Shown: positions 23,339 to 32,378 of the stretch, in pieces
Layout: every line of letters starts with the position of its first letter
How positions within the stretch are numbered: position 1 is the first letter of the stretch
NCBI GenBank assembly: GCA_030604885.1
Contig: JAUVUZ010000029.1
Coordinates: 1-32,378 of the forward strand
Length of the DNA stretch: 32,378 bases
Reading direction: 5' to 3'
DNA from: Alphaproteobacteria bacterium
GTDB taxonomy: Bacteria > Pseudomonadota > Alphaproteobacteria > Rhodospirillales > Rhodospirillaceae
Translations under genes and position numbers: made by a program
Notes under the pieces: model-generated
Told to the model about the DNA's origin: nothing
What the model saw: the letters and a program-made list of their open reading frames with translations, nothing else
Databases searched by the model: none

Positions 23339-24847
23339 ATGAGCCAGATGCCAGAACTCACCGAACCCTTCCGCGTCGTCGGCGGCGGCCAGCCCCCGGC
23401 GCAGCGCACCCCGCCCTACGACACCGAGGCCGAACAGGCCCTGCTCGGGGCGATCCTCAACAACAACGCCGCCATCGACAAGATCATCGACTTCCTGAAG
23501 CCGGTGCACTTCGCCGATTCCACCCACCGGCGGATTTTCGAGCTGTGCATCCAGCTGGGCGAGCGCGGCGACACCGCCGACCCGATCACCCTGAAGCGCC
23601 TGATGGACGGCAGCCCGGAGCTGGAGCGCGTCGGCGGCGCCGGGTATCTCGCCCGCCTCGCCGCCTCGGTGGTCGGCATCATCAACGCCGAGCAATACGG
23701 CCGCCTGATCCACGATCTCTACGTCCGCCGCCAGTTGATCGCGCTGGGCGAGGACGTGGTCAACGACGCCTTCGACGAAAACCTCGAGGAAACCGCCGAC
23801 GACCAGATCCGCAAGGCCGAGGAAGGCCTCTACCGCCTCGCCAACGACGGCGAGGGGTCGCGCGGCTTCACCACCTTCTCCACCGCGCTGGCCGAGTCCC
23901 TCCAGGTGGTCAACGCCGCCTGCAAGTCGGAAGGTCTCTCGGGCGTCACCACCGGCCTGGTCGACCTCGACCGGATGCTGGGCGGCCTCCACAACTCCGA
24001 CCTGATCATCCTCGCCGGGCGCCCGGGCATGGGCAAGACCGCCCTCGCCACCGCGATCGCCTACAACGCCGCCTACTCCAAGTTCCAGGACCCCAACGGC
24101 CCCGGCGCGGTGACCGCGTTCTTCTCGCTCGAAATGTCAGCCGAACAGCTCGCCACCCGCGTGCTCTCCAACGAGGCGCAAGTGCCCGGCCACGCGATGC
24201 GCACCGGCAAGATCAACCAGGACGACTTCAACAAGCTCACCGCCGCCGTCGGCCTGATGGAAAAGGTGCCGCTCTACATCGACGACACCCCCGGCCTCTC
24301 GGTCGGCGCGATCCGCACCCGCGCGCGACGGCTGAAGCGCCAGTCCAACCTCGGCATGGTGGTGATCGACTACCTGCAACTGCTCTCGCCCGGCGCCTCG
24401 TCGCGCCGCGAGAGCAACCGCGTGCAGGAACTCTCGGAGATGACCCGCGGCCTCAAGATCCTCGCGAAGGAACTGAACGTGCCGGTGCTGGTGCTCTCCC
24501 AGCTCTCCCGCGCCGTGGAAAGCCGCGACGACAAGCGCCCCCAGCTCTCCGACCTGCGCGAGTCCGGCTCCATCGAGCAGGACGCCGACATGGTGATGTT
24601 CGTGTTCCGCGAGCACTACTACCGCAAGGCCAAGGCGCCCCTGAAAAAGGACGGCGAAACCGACGCCGACTACGCCCGCCGCCACGAGGAGTGGGAAGAC
24701 GGCCTCAAGGAAATCGAGTTCAAGTCCGAGTGCATCATCGCCAAGCAGCGCCACGGCCCCACCGGCACTGTGGTCCTGCACTTCAACGGCGAATACACCA
24801 CCTTCGGCAACTGGACCGAAGACGACCACCTGCCCTACGGAGGATAA
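23339..24847 (+). CDS. dnaB: Replicative DNA helicase DnaB
   Basis: A 502-residue hexameric helicase that unwinds DNA at the fork. The N-terminal DnaB domain (about 25-130) begins PPYDTEAEQALLGAIL. The RecA-like motor has Walker A GRPGMGKT (227-234), FFSLEMSAEQLATR, Walker B VVIDYLQLL and the LSQLSRAVESRDDKRP segment. No intein is present in the P-loop or elsewhere. ATG 23339 (MSQMPELTEP) is preferred; ATG 23327 would add four residues. The ribosomal operon rpsF-rpsR-rplI upstream of dnaB is a common arrangement, here interrupted by higBA and the CigR-like gene. alr follows after 4 nt. Confidence 0.97.
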   Translation: MSQMPELTEPFRVVGGGQPPAQRTPPYDTEAEQALLGAILNNNAAIDKIIDFLKPVHFADSTHRRIFELCIQLGERGDTADPITLKRLMDGSPELERVGGAGYLARLAASVVGIINAEQYGRLIHDLYVRRQLIALGEDVVNDAFDENLEETADDQIRKAEEGLYRLANDGEGSRGFTTFSTALAESLQVVNAACKSEGLSGVTTGLVDLDRMLGGLHNSDLIILAGRPGMGKTALATAIAYNAAYSKFQDPNGPGAVTAFFSLEMSAEQLATRVLSNEAQVPGHAMRTGKINQDDFNKLTAAVGLMEKVPLYIDDTPGLSVGAIRTRARRLKRQSNLGMVVIDYLQLLSPGASSRRESNRVQELSEMTRGLKILAKELNVPVLVLSQLSRAVESRDDKRPQLSDLRESGSIEQDADMVMFVFREHYYRKAKAPLKKDGETDADYARRHEEWEDGLKEIEFKSECIIAKQRHGPTGTVVLHFNGEYTTFGNWTEDDHLPYGG

Positions 24848-24851
24848 TCCC

Positions 24852-25997
24852 GTGTCGCTCGCTCCCTCTCCGGCCGCGCTGGCGCGCGCCGGCGCGGTGC
24901 TCACCGTCGATCTCGGCGCCGTCGTCGCCAACTGGCGCGCCCTCCAGGCCCGCGCCGAAGGGGCCGAGACCGCCGCGGTGGTCAAGGCCGACGCCTACGG
25001 CCTCGGCGCCGCCGCGGTGGCGCAAGCCCTGAGCCGGGCGGGCTGCCGGAGCTTTTTCGTCGCCCACCTGGAAGAGGGTATCGCCCTGCGCCGCGCCCTG
25101 CCGGAGGCGCGGATCTTCGTGCTCCACGGCCCCAACCCGGGCACCGAGGTGGAATTCGCCGCCGCGCGGCTGATCCCGGTGCTCAACGGCATGGAGCAGG
25201 TGGAGGGCTGGCTGGCGTTCGTCGCCGGGCGCGGCCGCCCGGTTCCGGCGGCGCTCCAGGTCGACACCGGCATGACCCGCCTCGGCCTCTCGCGCGCCGA
25301 GTTCGACGCCCTGCGCGCCGACCCGGCGCGGATGCGGGCGCTCGACCCGCAACTGCTGATGAGCCACTTCGCCTGCGCCGACAGCCCGGACCACCCCCTC
25401 AACCGCCAGCAGGCGGAGCGCTTCGCCGCCTTCGCCGCCGATCTCCCCGGCGTCACCGCCAGCCTCTCGGCGTCGTCGGGCATCTTCCTCGGCGCCGCCG
25501 CCCGCTTCGGCCTGGTGCGCCCGGGCATCGCGCTTTACGGCGGCAACCCCACGCCCGGCGCCGAGAACCCGATGGCGCCGGTCGTCACCCTGTCGGCGAA
25601 AATCATCCAGATCCAGGAGATGGACCGGCCGCAGACGGTGGGCTACGGCGCCACCTGGGCCGCCCCCGGGCGCGGCCGCCTCGCCACCGTCGCCCTCGGC
25701 TACGCCGACGGCTTCCTCCGCGCCATCGGCAACCATCCGGACACCCACCCGGTGTTCGCCACGGTGAAAGGCACCTGGAAAGCCCGCCTCGTCGGACGCA
25801 TATCCATGGACCTCGCCACCTTCGACATCTCCGCGGTGCCGGAGGACCGCATCCGACCGGGTGACACCGTCGACGTTATCGGTAAATATGCGAGCATCGA
25901 CGCGCTGGCCGACGCGGGGCAGACGATTTCCTACGAGCTGCTCACCCGCCTCGGCCCGCGCCTGCCCCGCCTCTACAGGAACGGCGACGCTTCATGA
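24852..25997 (+). CDS. alr: Alanine racemase
   Basis: A 381-residue PLP enzyme that interconverts L- and D-alanine for peptidoglycan. Lys45 in VVKADAYGLG binds the cofactor and Tyr265 in VGYGATW is the second catalytic base. The N-terminal TIM-barrel (about 15-245) and C-terminal beta domain (GRISMDLATFDIS, GDTVDVIG) are complete. The start is GTG with a strong GGAGG 8 nt upstream, directly after dnaB. The stop overlaps the mlaE ATG (ATGA). Confidence 0.96.
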   Translation: MSLAPSPAALARAGAVLTVDLGAVVANWRALQARAEGAETAAVVKADAYGLGAAAVAQALSRAGCRSFFVAHLEEGIALRRALPEARIFVLHGPNPGTEVEFAAARLIPVLNGMEQVEGWLAFVAGRGRPVPAALQVDTGMTRLGLSRAEFDALRADPARMRALDPQLLMSHFACADSPDHPLNRQQAERFAAFAADLPGVTASLSASSGIFLGAAARFGLVRPGIALYGGNPTPGAENPMAPVVTLSAKIIQIQEMDRPQTVGYGATWAAPGRGRLATVALGYADGFLRAIGNHPDTHPVFATVKGTWKARLVGRISMDLATFDISAVPEDRIRPGDTVDVIGKYASIDALADAGQTISYELLTRLGPRLPRLYRNGDAS

Positions 25998-26767
25998 CCT
26001 TCCTTGCCCTGATCGGACGGGTGTTCCTCACCTTCCTCGCCGCCGTCGGCCGCCTCACCCGGTTCGCCATGCTCTCGGTGGCCCACATGGTGCAGCCGCC
26101 GTTCTACCCGCGCCAGATCCTCCGCCAGTTCCTCGACATCGGCTACTTCTCGCTGCCGGTGGTGGCGCTCACCGCGATCTTCTCCGGCATGGTGCTGGCG
26201 CTGCAAAGCCACTCGGGCTTCGCGCGCTTCCAGGCCGAGGGCGCGGTGGCGATGGTGGTGGTGCTGTCGATCACCCGCGAACTCGGGCCGGTGCTCGCCG
26301 GGCTGATGGTGGCGGGCCGCATCGGCGCCTCGATGGCCGCCGAAATCGGCACCATGCGCGTCACCGAGCAGGTGGACGCGCTCACCACCCTCTCCACCAA
26401 CCCCTACAAATACCTCGTCGCGCCCCGCGTCCTCGCCGGGCTGCTGATGATGCCGCTGCTGGTGGTGGTGGCCGACATCCTCGGCGTGTTCGGCGGCTAC
26501 ATCATCGCCATCGGCAAGCTCGGCTTCAATTCCGGCAGCTACCTCGCCAACACCTGGCAGGTGCTGGAGTTCGTCGACGTCGCCTCGGGGCTGGTGAAGG
26601 CCGCGGTGTTCGGCTTCCTCATCGCCCTGCTCGGCTGCTACAACGGCTACCACTCCAAGGGCGGCGCCCAGGGCGTCGGCGCGGCCACCACCAACGCGGT
26701 GGTCTCCGCCTCGATCATGATCCTGATCGCCAACTACGTCGTCACCGAAATCTTCTTCGCCACTTGA
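25994..26767 (+). CDS. mlaE: Phospholipid-transport ABC permease MlaE
   Basis: A 257-residue inner-membrane permease of the MlaE family, with an N-terminal amphipathic helix and about five transmembrane helices. Diagnostic segments are the SITRELGPVLAGLMVAGRIGASMAAEIGTM run (about 93-122) and EQVDALTTLSTNPYKYLVAPRVLA. With MlaF it forms the core of an ABC system that moves phospholipids between the two membranes. The start overlaps the alr stop; mlaF follows after 11 nt. No mlaD (MCE) gene is adjacent, although the system needs one. Confidence 0.93.
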   Translation: MTFLALIGRVFLTFLAAVGRLTRFAMLSVAHMVQPPFYPRQILRQFLDIGYFSLPVVALTAIFSGMVLALQSHSGFARFQAEGAVAMVVVLSITRELGPVLAGLMVAGRIGASMAAEIGTMRVTEQVDALTTLSTNPYKYLVAPRVLAGLLMMPLLVVVADILGVFGGYIIAIGKLGFNSGSYLANTWQVLEFVDVASGLVKAAVFGFLIALLGCYNGYHSKGGAQGVGAATTNAVVSASIMILIANYVVTEIFFAT

Positions 26768-26778
26768 GGCCGTCCGCA

Positions 26779-27555
26779 ATGTCCGAAGCCGCCCCGAAAA
26801 TCCGCCTGCGCGACGTTCACAAGCGTTTCGGCGAAAAGGTCGTCCTCGACGGCGTCGACCTCGACGTCGCCGCCGGCCAGTCCCTCGTCGTGATCGGCGG
26901 GTCGGGCAGCGGCAAGTCGGTGCTGATCAAGTGCATCCAGGGCATCCTCCGCCCCGAAAGCGGCTCGATCCAGGTGGACGGCGAAGAGGTGGTCGGCATG
27001 CGCGGCAAGCGCCTCGAAGCCGTCAACGCCAAGATCGGCATGCTCTTCCAGGGCGCCGCCCTGTTCGACAGCCTGCCGGTGTGGGAAAACGTCGCCTTCG
27101 GCGTGCTGCAAACCACCAAGATCTCCCGCGCCGACGCCTTCGACCTCGCCGTCGACACCCTCGCCAAGGTCGGCCTCAACGCCGACGTCGCCAAACTCTG
27201 GCCCTCCGAACTCTCGGGCGGCATGCAAAAGCGCGTCGGCCTCGCCCGCGCCATCGCCACCGATCCGGAAATCATCTTCTTCGACGAACCCACCACCGGC
27301 CTCGACCCGATCATGGCCGACGTCATCAACGACCTCATCGTCACCTGCGTCAAACGCCTCGGCGCCACCGCCGTCACCATCACCCACGACATGGCCTCCG
27401 CCCGCAAGATCGCCGACCGCGTCGCCATGCTCTACAAAGGCAAACTCGTCTGGGTCGGCCCGATCGCCGACATCGACTCCTCCGGCAACCCCTACGTCGA
27501 CCAGTTCATCCACGGCCGCGCCGAAGGCCCGATCACCATGGACGTGCGGCGGTGA
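26779..27555 (+). CDS. mlaF: Phospholipid-transport ABC ATPase MlaF
   Basis: A 258-residue cytoplasmic ATPase that powers MlaE. Walker A GGSGSGKS (40-47), Q-loop MLFQGAALFDSLPVWENV (88-105), signature LSGGM (145-149), Walker B IIFFDEPTTGLDP (165-177) and the switch His in THDM are all present. FQGAALFDSL is typical of the MlaF/Ttg2A branch. It closes the dnaB-alr-mlaE-mlaF run and is followed by repeat copy B. Confidence 0.94.
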   Translation: MSEAAPKIRLRDVHKRFGEKVVLDGVDLDVAAGQSLVVIGGSGSGKSVLIKCIQGILRPESGSIQVDGEEVVGMRGKRLEAVNAKIGMLFQGAALFDSLPVWENVAFGVLQTTKISRADAFDLAVDTLAKVGLNADVAKLWPSELSGGMQKRVGLARAIATDPEIIFFDEPTTGLDPIMADVINDLIVTCVKRLGATAVTITHDMASARKIADRVAMLYKGKLVWVGPIADIDSSGNPYVDQFIHGRAEGPITMDVRR

Positions 27556-27580
27556 GGCGTGCGGGGAAGGGAAAAAGGTC

Positions 27581-27741
27581 GCGGAGGGACTCGGTCCCTC
27601 CGCACCTCCCGGACGTTTTGGTTTTTGCGCGGAGCGCCATAAAGCCATCGCGCGGCGTGACGGGCTTATCCCGCTTCGCGGAAAAACCAAGTGATGGGAT
27701 CGAAGGGGCCAAGCCCCTTCGCGGGTCCGGGCAGCGCCCGG
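27581..27741 (-). repeat. Palindromic mosaic repeat, copy B (inverted relative to A)
   Basis: This fills most of the 214-nt gap between mlaF and radA. Modules in order on the plus strand: 10-bp hairpin 27581-27603 (loop TCG), core with GCGCGG and CCGC-TTC-GCGG, 9-bp hairpin 27701-27721 (loop CAA), linker GGGTCC, and a 6-bp hairpin 27727-27741 (loop AGC). Order and loops match copies A1/A2 read in reverse, while the stems differ by paired changes. Bases 27645-27664 equal the complement of 32150-32169 in copy C. No gene is seen in the gap. Confidence 0.82.
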
Positions 27742-27769
27742 CCTTGTTTTTCGTCGGAGCCGGCGCCTG

Positions 27770-29173
27770 ATGGCCAAGTCGACCACCCGCTACGTTTGTC
27801 AATCCTGCGGCGCCGTGACGGCGAAGTGGGCCGGGCGGTGCGAGGCGTGCGGGGCGTGGAACAGCATTGCCGAGGAGGCGGCGCCCGCGCACGAGTCGCC
27901 GCAGGGCAAGTCGCTGGCGAACGGGCGGACCATCGATTTCGTGCCGTTGAAGGGCGAGGGCAAGCCGGTGCCCCGGCGCGAGACCGGCATCGGCGAGCTG
28001 GACCGGGTGACCGGCGGCGGGCTGGTGGCGGGTTCGGTTCTGCTGGTGGGCGGCGACCCGGGGATCGGCAAGTCGACGCTGCTGTTGCAGGCGGCGGCGA
28101 TGCTGGCGCGGCGCGGCGCCACGTGCGCCTATGTCTCGGGCGAAGAGGCGGTGGAGCAGGTGCGCCTGCGCGCGCGGCGCCTGGGGCTGGAGGACGCGCC
28201 GGTGGACCTCGCGGCGGCCACCAACCTGCGCGACATCTTGGCGACCCTGGACGTGGGGCAGCCGCCCGACGTGGTGATCGTCGATTCGATCCAGACGATG
28301 TTCCTCGACACCCTCGATTCCGCGCCCGGCACGGTGAGCCAGGTGCGCGCCTGCGCCCACGAGCTGATCCGCCTGGCGAAGCGCCGGGGGTTCGTGCTGT
28401 TCCTGGTGGGCCACGTGACCAAGGAGGGCACGCTCGCCGGGCCGCGGGTGGTGGAGCACATGGTGGACACGGTGCTCTATTTCGAGGGCGAGCGCGGCCA
28501 CCACTTCCGGATTCTCCGGGCGGTGAAGAATCGCTTCGGCGCCACCGACGAGATCGGCGTGTTCGAGATGACCGATTCGGGTCTGGGCGAGGTGGCGAAC
28601 CCCTCGGCGCTGTTCCTGGCGGAACGGCGCGGCAACATCGCCGGAAGCTGCGTGTTCGCGGGTCTCGAAGGCTCGCGTCCGGTTCTCGTGGAGATTCAGG
28701 CGCTTGTGGCGCCCTCCTCGCTGGGCACGCCGCGCCGCGCGGTGGTGGGCTGGGACTCGGGGCGGCTCTCGATGCTGCTCGCGGTGCTGGAGGCGCGCTG
28801 CGGCATTGCTTTTGGCGGGCATGACGTATATCTCAACGTCGCGGGCGGACTGAAAATCGGCGAGCCGGCGGCGGATCTGGCGGTGGCGTGCGCGGTGCTG
28901 TCGTCGCTGTCGGGCGTTCCCGCCCCGGCGGACGTGGCGGTGTTCGGCGAGATCGGCCTTTCGGGCGAGGTGCGCGCGGTGGCGCAGCCGGATCTGCGGC
29001 TGAAGGAGGCCGCCAAGCTCGGCTTCGCGGCGGCGCTGACGCCCCGGCGGCTGCGCACCGGCGGGCGTAAGGTGCAGCCGCCCGAGGGCATCGTGCCGCG
29101 CGAGATCGGCCACGCCCAGGATATCGTCGCGCTGTTTCCGCCCGCGGCGGAGCGCCGGACCGAGGAGCACTGA
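27770..29173 (+). CDS. radA: DNA repair protein RadA
   Basis: A 467-residue RecA-like ATPase that promotes branch migration during recombinational repair. N-terminal zinc finger: Cys10, Cys13, Cys24, Cys27 (VCQSCG, CEACGAW). Walker A GGDPGIGKS is at 94-102, Walker B VVIVDSIQ near 169-176, and the RadA-specific KNRFG at 254-258. The C-terminal third (LNVAGGLKIGEPAADLAVA, GEIGLSGEVRAV) is the Lon-like domain. The ATG follows repeat copy B directly. cvpA is 3 nt downstream. Confidence 0.96.
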   Translation: MAKSTTRYVCQSCGAVTAKWAGRCEACGAWNSIAEEAAPAHESPQGKSLANGRTIDFVPLKGEGKPVPRRETGIGELDRVTGGGLVAGSVLLVGGDPGIGKSTLLLQAAAMLARRGATCAYVSGEEAVEQVRLRARRLGLEDAPVDLAAATNLRDILATLDVGQPPDVVIVDSIQTMFLDTLDSAPGTVSQVRACAHELIRLAKRRGFVLFLVGHVTKEGTLAGPRVVEHMVDTVLYFEGERGHHFRILRAVKNRFGATDEIGVFEMTDSGLGEVANPSALFLAERRGNIAGSCVFAGLEGSRPVLVEIQALVAPSSLGTPRRAVVGWDSGRLSMLLAVLEARCGIAFGGHDVYLNVAGGLKIGEPAADLAVACAVLSSLSGVPAPADVAVFGEIGLSGEVRAVAQPDLRLKEAAKLGFAAALTPRRLRTGGRKVQPPEGIVPREIGHAQDIVALFPPAAERRTEEH

Positions 29174-29176
29174 GCT

Positions 29177-29851
29177 TTGAGCGACAGCCTGCCCATGTTC
29201 GACATCGCGGTGCTGGTGGTGATCCTGCTGTCCGCGCTGTTGGCGATGCTGCGGGGCTTCACCCACCAGGCGCTGTCGATCGTCGCGTGGATCGCCGCGA
29301 TCGCCGCGGTGGTGTTCGGGCTGCCGGTGCTGCGCCCCTATTTCCGCGCGATGATCGCCAACACCCTCGCCGCCGACGGCGCGGCCGCGGCAGTGCTGTT
29401 CATCGGCACCATGATCGTCGCCTCGCTGTTCGTGCGGGCGATCAGCTCGGGCGTCAAGGGCAGCCTGCTGTCGCCGCTCGACCGCGCCCTCGGCTTCGTG
29501 TTCGGGCTGGTGCGCGGCGGCTTGCTGGTGGTGCTGGCCTACATCGTGATGACCTGGATGCTCGATCTCTCGGCCCCGCCGTCGTGGATGCGCGGCGCCA
29601 AGACCACGCCCTGGATCGTCGGCGCCGCCGACGTGCTGATCGACTGGGCGCCCGACAGCCTCAAGGGGTCGCAGGCCGCCGCCAAGGCCAAGGCGGCGCG
29701 GCAGACCGCCAACGACGCCGTGACCATCGACCGCACCGTGAAATCCTGGAGCGCCCCGGCGCCCAAGGCCCCGGCCGAGACCGAAGCCCCCCAGGGCTAC
29801 GGCGAGAGCCAGCGCCGCGAGATGAACCGCCTGATCGACGCCAACCGCTAA
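29177..29851 (+). CDS. cvpA: CvpA family membrane protein
   Basis: A 224-residue inner-membrane protein with four predicted helices in the first 130 residues (MFDIAVLVVILLSALLAMLRG at the start, WIAAIAAVVFGLPVL, AVLFIGTMIVASLFV, GFVFGLVRGGLLVVLAYIVM). The LRG-FTHQALSIVAWIAA segment is typical of CvpA, named for colicin V production in E. coli. The C-terminal 80 residues are soluble and Ala/Lys/Pro-rich. TTG 29177 has a GAGGAG nine nt upstream; ATG 29195 (MFDIAV) is the alternative start. cvpA-purF adjacency is conserved in many Proteobacteria. Confidence 0.92.
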   Translation: MSDSLPMFDIAVLVVILLSALLAMLRGFTHQALSIVAWIAAIAAVVFGLPVLRPYFRAMIANTLAADGAAAAVLFIGTMIVASLFVRAISSGVKGSLLSPLDRALGFVFGLVRGGLLVVLAYIVMTWMLDLSAPPSWMRGAKTTPWIVGAADVLIDWAPDSLKGSQAAAKAKAARQTANDAVTIDRTVKSWSAPAPKAPAETEAPQGYGESQRREMNRLIDANR

Positions 29852-29871
29852 CCGCCATTGTGAGTGTGAAG

Positions 29872-31349
<1,478 letters not shown>

Positions 31350-31350
<1 letters not shown>

Positions 31351-32063
31351 TGGCCGCCCGCCCCCTCGAAGGGCGGATCGCCCTGGTCACCGGCGCGTCG
31401 CGCGGCATCGGCCGCGCGGCGGCCAAGGGCTTCGCCGTCGCCGGGGCGACGGTGGTGGCCGCCGCCCGCACCGAGGGCGCGCTCACCGAGCTGGACGACG
31501 AAATCCAGCGCCTCGGCCTGCCGCCCCTGGTGCTGGCGCCCCTCGACCTCGCCGAGGGCGACCGCGTCGACCAGATGGCGGCGCTGATCGCCCAACGCTT
31601 CGGCCGCCTCGACGTGCTCGTCGCCGCCGCCGCGCAACTGGGGGGCCTCGGCCCGGTCACCCACTTCGACCCGCCCGCGTTCCAGCGCCTCGTCGCCCTC
31701 AACCTCACCGCCCAGTGGCGCCTGCTGCGCGCCGCCGACCCGCTGCTGCGCCGCAGCGACGCGGGCCGCGCGATCTTCCTCACCGCCGCCGCCGCCCGCC
31801 TCGCCCCCGCCTACTGGGGTCCCTACGCGGTCACCAAGGCGGGCCTCGAAACCCTGGTGCGCACCTACGCCGCCGAGGTCGAAACCACCACCGCGATCCG
31901 TGCCAACCTCCTCGACCCCGGCGCGGTCCGAACCCGAATGCGCGCCGAAGCCTTCCCCGGCGAAAATCCGCAGTCCCTCCCCGACCCCGATACCCTCCTC
32001 CCCACCCTCCTCCGCCTGGCCTCCCCCGCATGCACCGAAACCGGCCGGATCGTCACGCCGTGA
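31350..32063 (+). CDS. Short-chain dehydrogenase/reductase, degenerate active site
   Basis: A 237-residue SDR, translationally coupled to purF (TGATG). The nucleotide-binding motif TGASRGIG (14-21) and the YAVTK pair Tyr159/Lys163 are intact, and Asn118 (ALNLTA) is kept. However, the residue 13 before Tyr159, normally the catalytic Ser, is Ala146 in FLTAAAARLAPAYWGPY; only Thr145 lies next to it. The NNAG motif is also replaced (VAAAAQ, 91-96). An SDR in this position after purF is common in Alphaproteobacteria and has no settled function. Whether this one is a weak enzyme or a binding protein cannot be said. Confidence 0.85.
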
Positions 32064-32378
32064 CGGGCGGGACAGGCCAAGGGCGCCGCCCTTGGAACCC
32101 GCTGGGGTCGCGGACCCCAGACCCCTTTTCGCCGCGAAGCGGCTATCGACCCGTCACGCCGCGCGATGGGCTGACCGCCGCTGCGCGGCAAAAACCGAAC
32201 GGGTCCACAGGGCCCACGGCCCTGTGCGGGGTCCAGGGGCAGCGCCCCTGGCCTGCCCTCGCCCTCGCCCTGCTGCTCGCCGCCTGCGCCGGGCCGCCGG
32301 GGGCGAAGCCGGTGCCCGCGCCGTTGGCGCCCGAGGGCGAGTGCCTGGAGCGGTTGAGGCTGTACGACATCGACTACA
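32060..32378 (+). CDS. Putative lipoprotein, partial at right edge, reading frame open through repeat copy C
   Basis: The segment from about 32252 encodes WPALALALLLAACAGPPGAK, a lipoprotein signal with lipobox LAAC, then EGECLERLRLYDIDY before the window ends. There is no ATG, GTG or TTG in this frame between repeat copy C and the signal core. The frame is open back through the whole repeat to GTG 32060, which overlaps the SDR stop (GTGA), and to ATG 32030. So either translation starts there and the repeat adds about 65 residues before the signal, or the gene lost its start, or a non-standard codon is used. The CLERL segment hints at an extensin-like family, but this is weak. Start and product are uncertain. 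Confidence 0.5.
   Translation, partial: MTGGTGQGRRPWNPLGSRTPDPFSPRSGYRPVTPRDGLTAAARQKPNGSTGPTALCGVQGQRPWPALALALLLAACAGPPGAKPVPAPLAPEGECLERLRLYDIDY
32077..32251 (+). repeat. Palindromic mosaic repeat, copy C (double-ended)
   Basis: The fullest copy. Left end: hairpin 32077-32095 (8 bp, loop GCC), linker AACCCG, hairpin 32102-32120 (8 bp, loop GCG). Core: GCCGC-GAA-GCGGC (32131-32143), then TCGACCCGTCACGCC and a CGGCAAAAACCG motif. Right end, inverted: hairpin 32206-32226 (9 bp, loop CAC), linker CGGGGT, hairpin 32233-32251 (8 bp, loop AGC). The left end matches the A copies and the right end matches B in loops, linkers and order. It starts 13 nt after the SDR stop. Confidence 0.82.

Noticed and set aside
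27556-27769. Mobile element with transposase between mlaF and radA
   Set aside because: No transposase fragment or target-site duplication is seen; the gap is explained by the palindromic repeat.

Overview
The window is about 32.4 kb of very GC-rich DNA with third codon positions almost always G or C. It is densely packed with housekeeping genes in an order typical of Alphaproteobacteria, most likely Rhodospirillales. That placement is inferred from gene order (lptF-lptD-surA-pdxA-rsmA; fabD-fabG-acpP-fabF-mltG; rpsF-rpsR-rplI-dnaB-alr-mlaEF-radA-cvpA-purF) and not from a database search. No rRNA, tRNA, CRISPR array or classical insertion sequence was seen.

Layout. 1-858 (-): 5' part of a secreted lytic transglycosylase that runs off the left edge. 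939-2625 (+): tadA, a small secreted protein and an HD phosphohydrolase. 2657-9101 (+): outer-membrane biogenesis operon lptF-lptD-surA-pdxA-rsmA with stop/start overlaps at most junctions; the usual lptG is missing between lptF and lptD. 9102-9444: non-coding, two copies of a palindromic repeat. 9445-11045 (-): yicC-gmk. 11133-13190 (+): SDR and MFS transporter. 13187-14044 (-): HIBADH-like dehydrogenase. 14210-15661 (+): a large unrecognised ankyrin-like protein. 15658-20302 (-): fabD-fabG-acpP-fabF-mltG, the core of type II fatty-acid synthesis plus the glycan terminase. 20534-21906 (+): rpsF-rpsR-rplI. 22075-22648 (+): a HigBA toxin-antitoxin pair lying between two identical 36-nt terminators. 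22777-23262 (+): CigR/RcnB-like secreted protein. 23339-27555 (+): dnaB, alr, mlaE, mlaF. 27556-27769: another copy of the palindromic repeat. 27770-32063 (+): radA, cvpA, purF and a degenerate SDR. 32064 to the end: a further repeat copy that is open in frame and runs directly into the lipoprotein signal of a gene cut by the right edge.

The genes mostly serve envelope growth (LPS export, peptidoglycan precursors and cleavage, phospholipid transport, fatty acids), translation, replication and repair, and purine and PLP supply. Accessory content is limited to the HigBA cassette, the ankyrin-like gene and the dispersed palindromic element.

The most notable observation is that element. Four copies at three intergenic loci share a core and flanking double hairpins whose stems change by paired, compensatory substitutions while the loops are kept. 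One copy forms an open frame fused to a lipoprotein leader, reminiscent of the in-frame palindromic elements described in Rickettsia. Also notable are the duplicated terminator around higBA, a paired DnaA-box-like palindrome in front of dnaB, the absent lptG, and a purF-linked SDR that has lost its catalytic serine and its NNAG motif.
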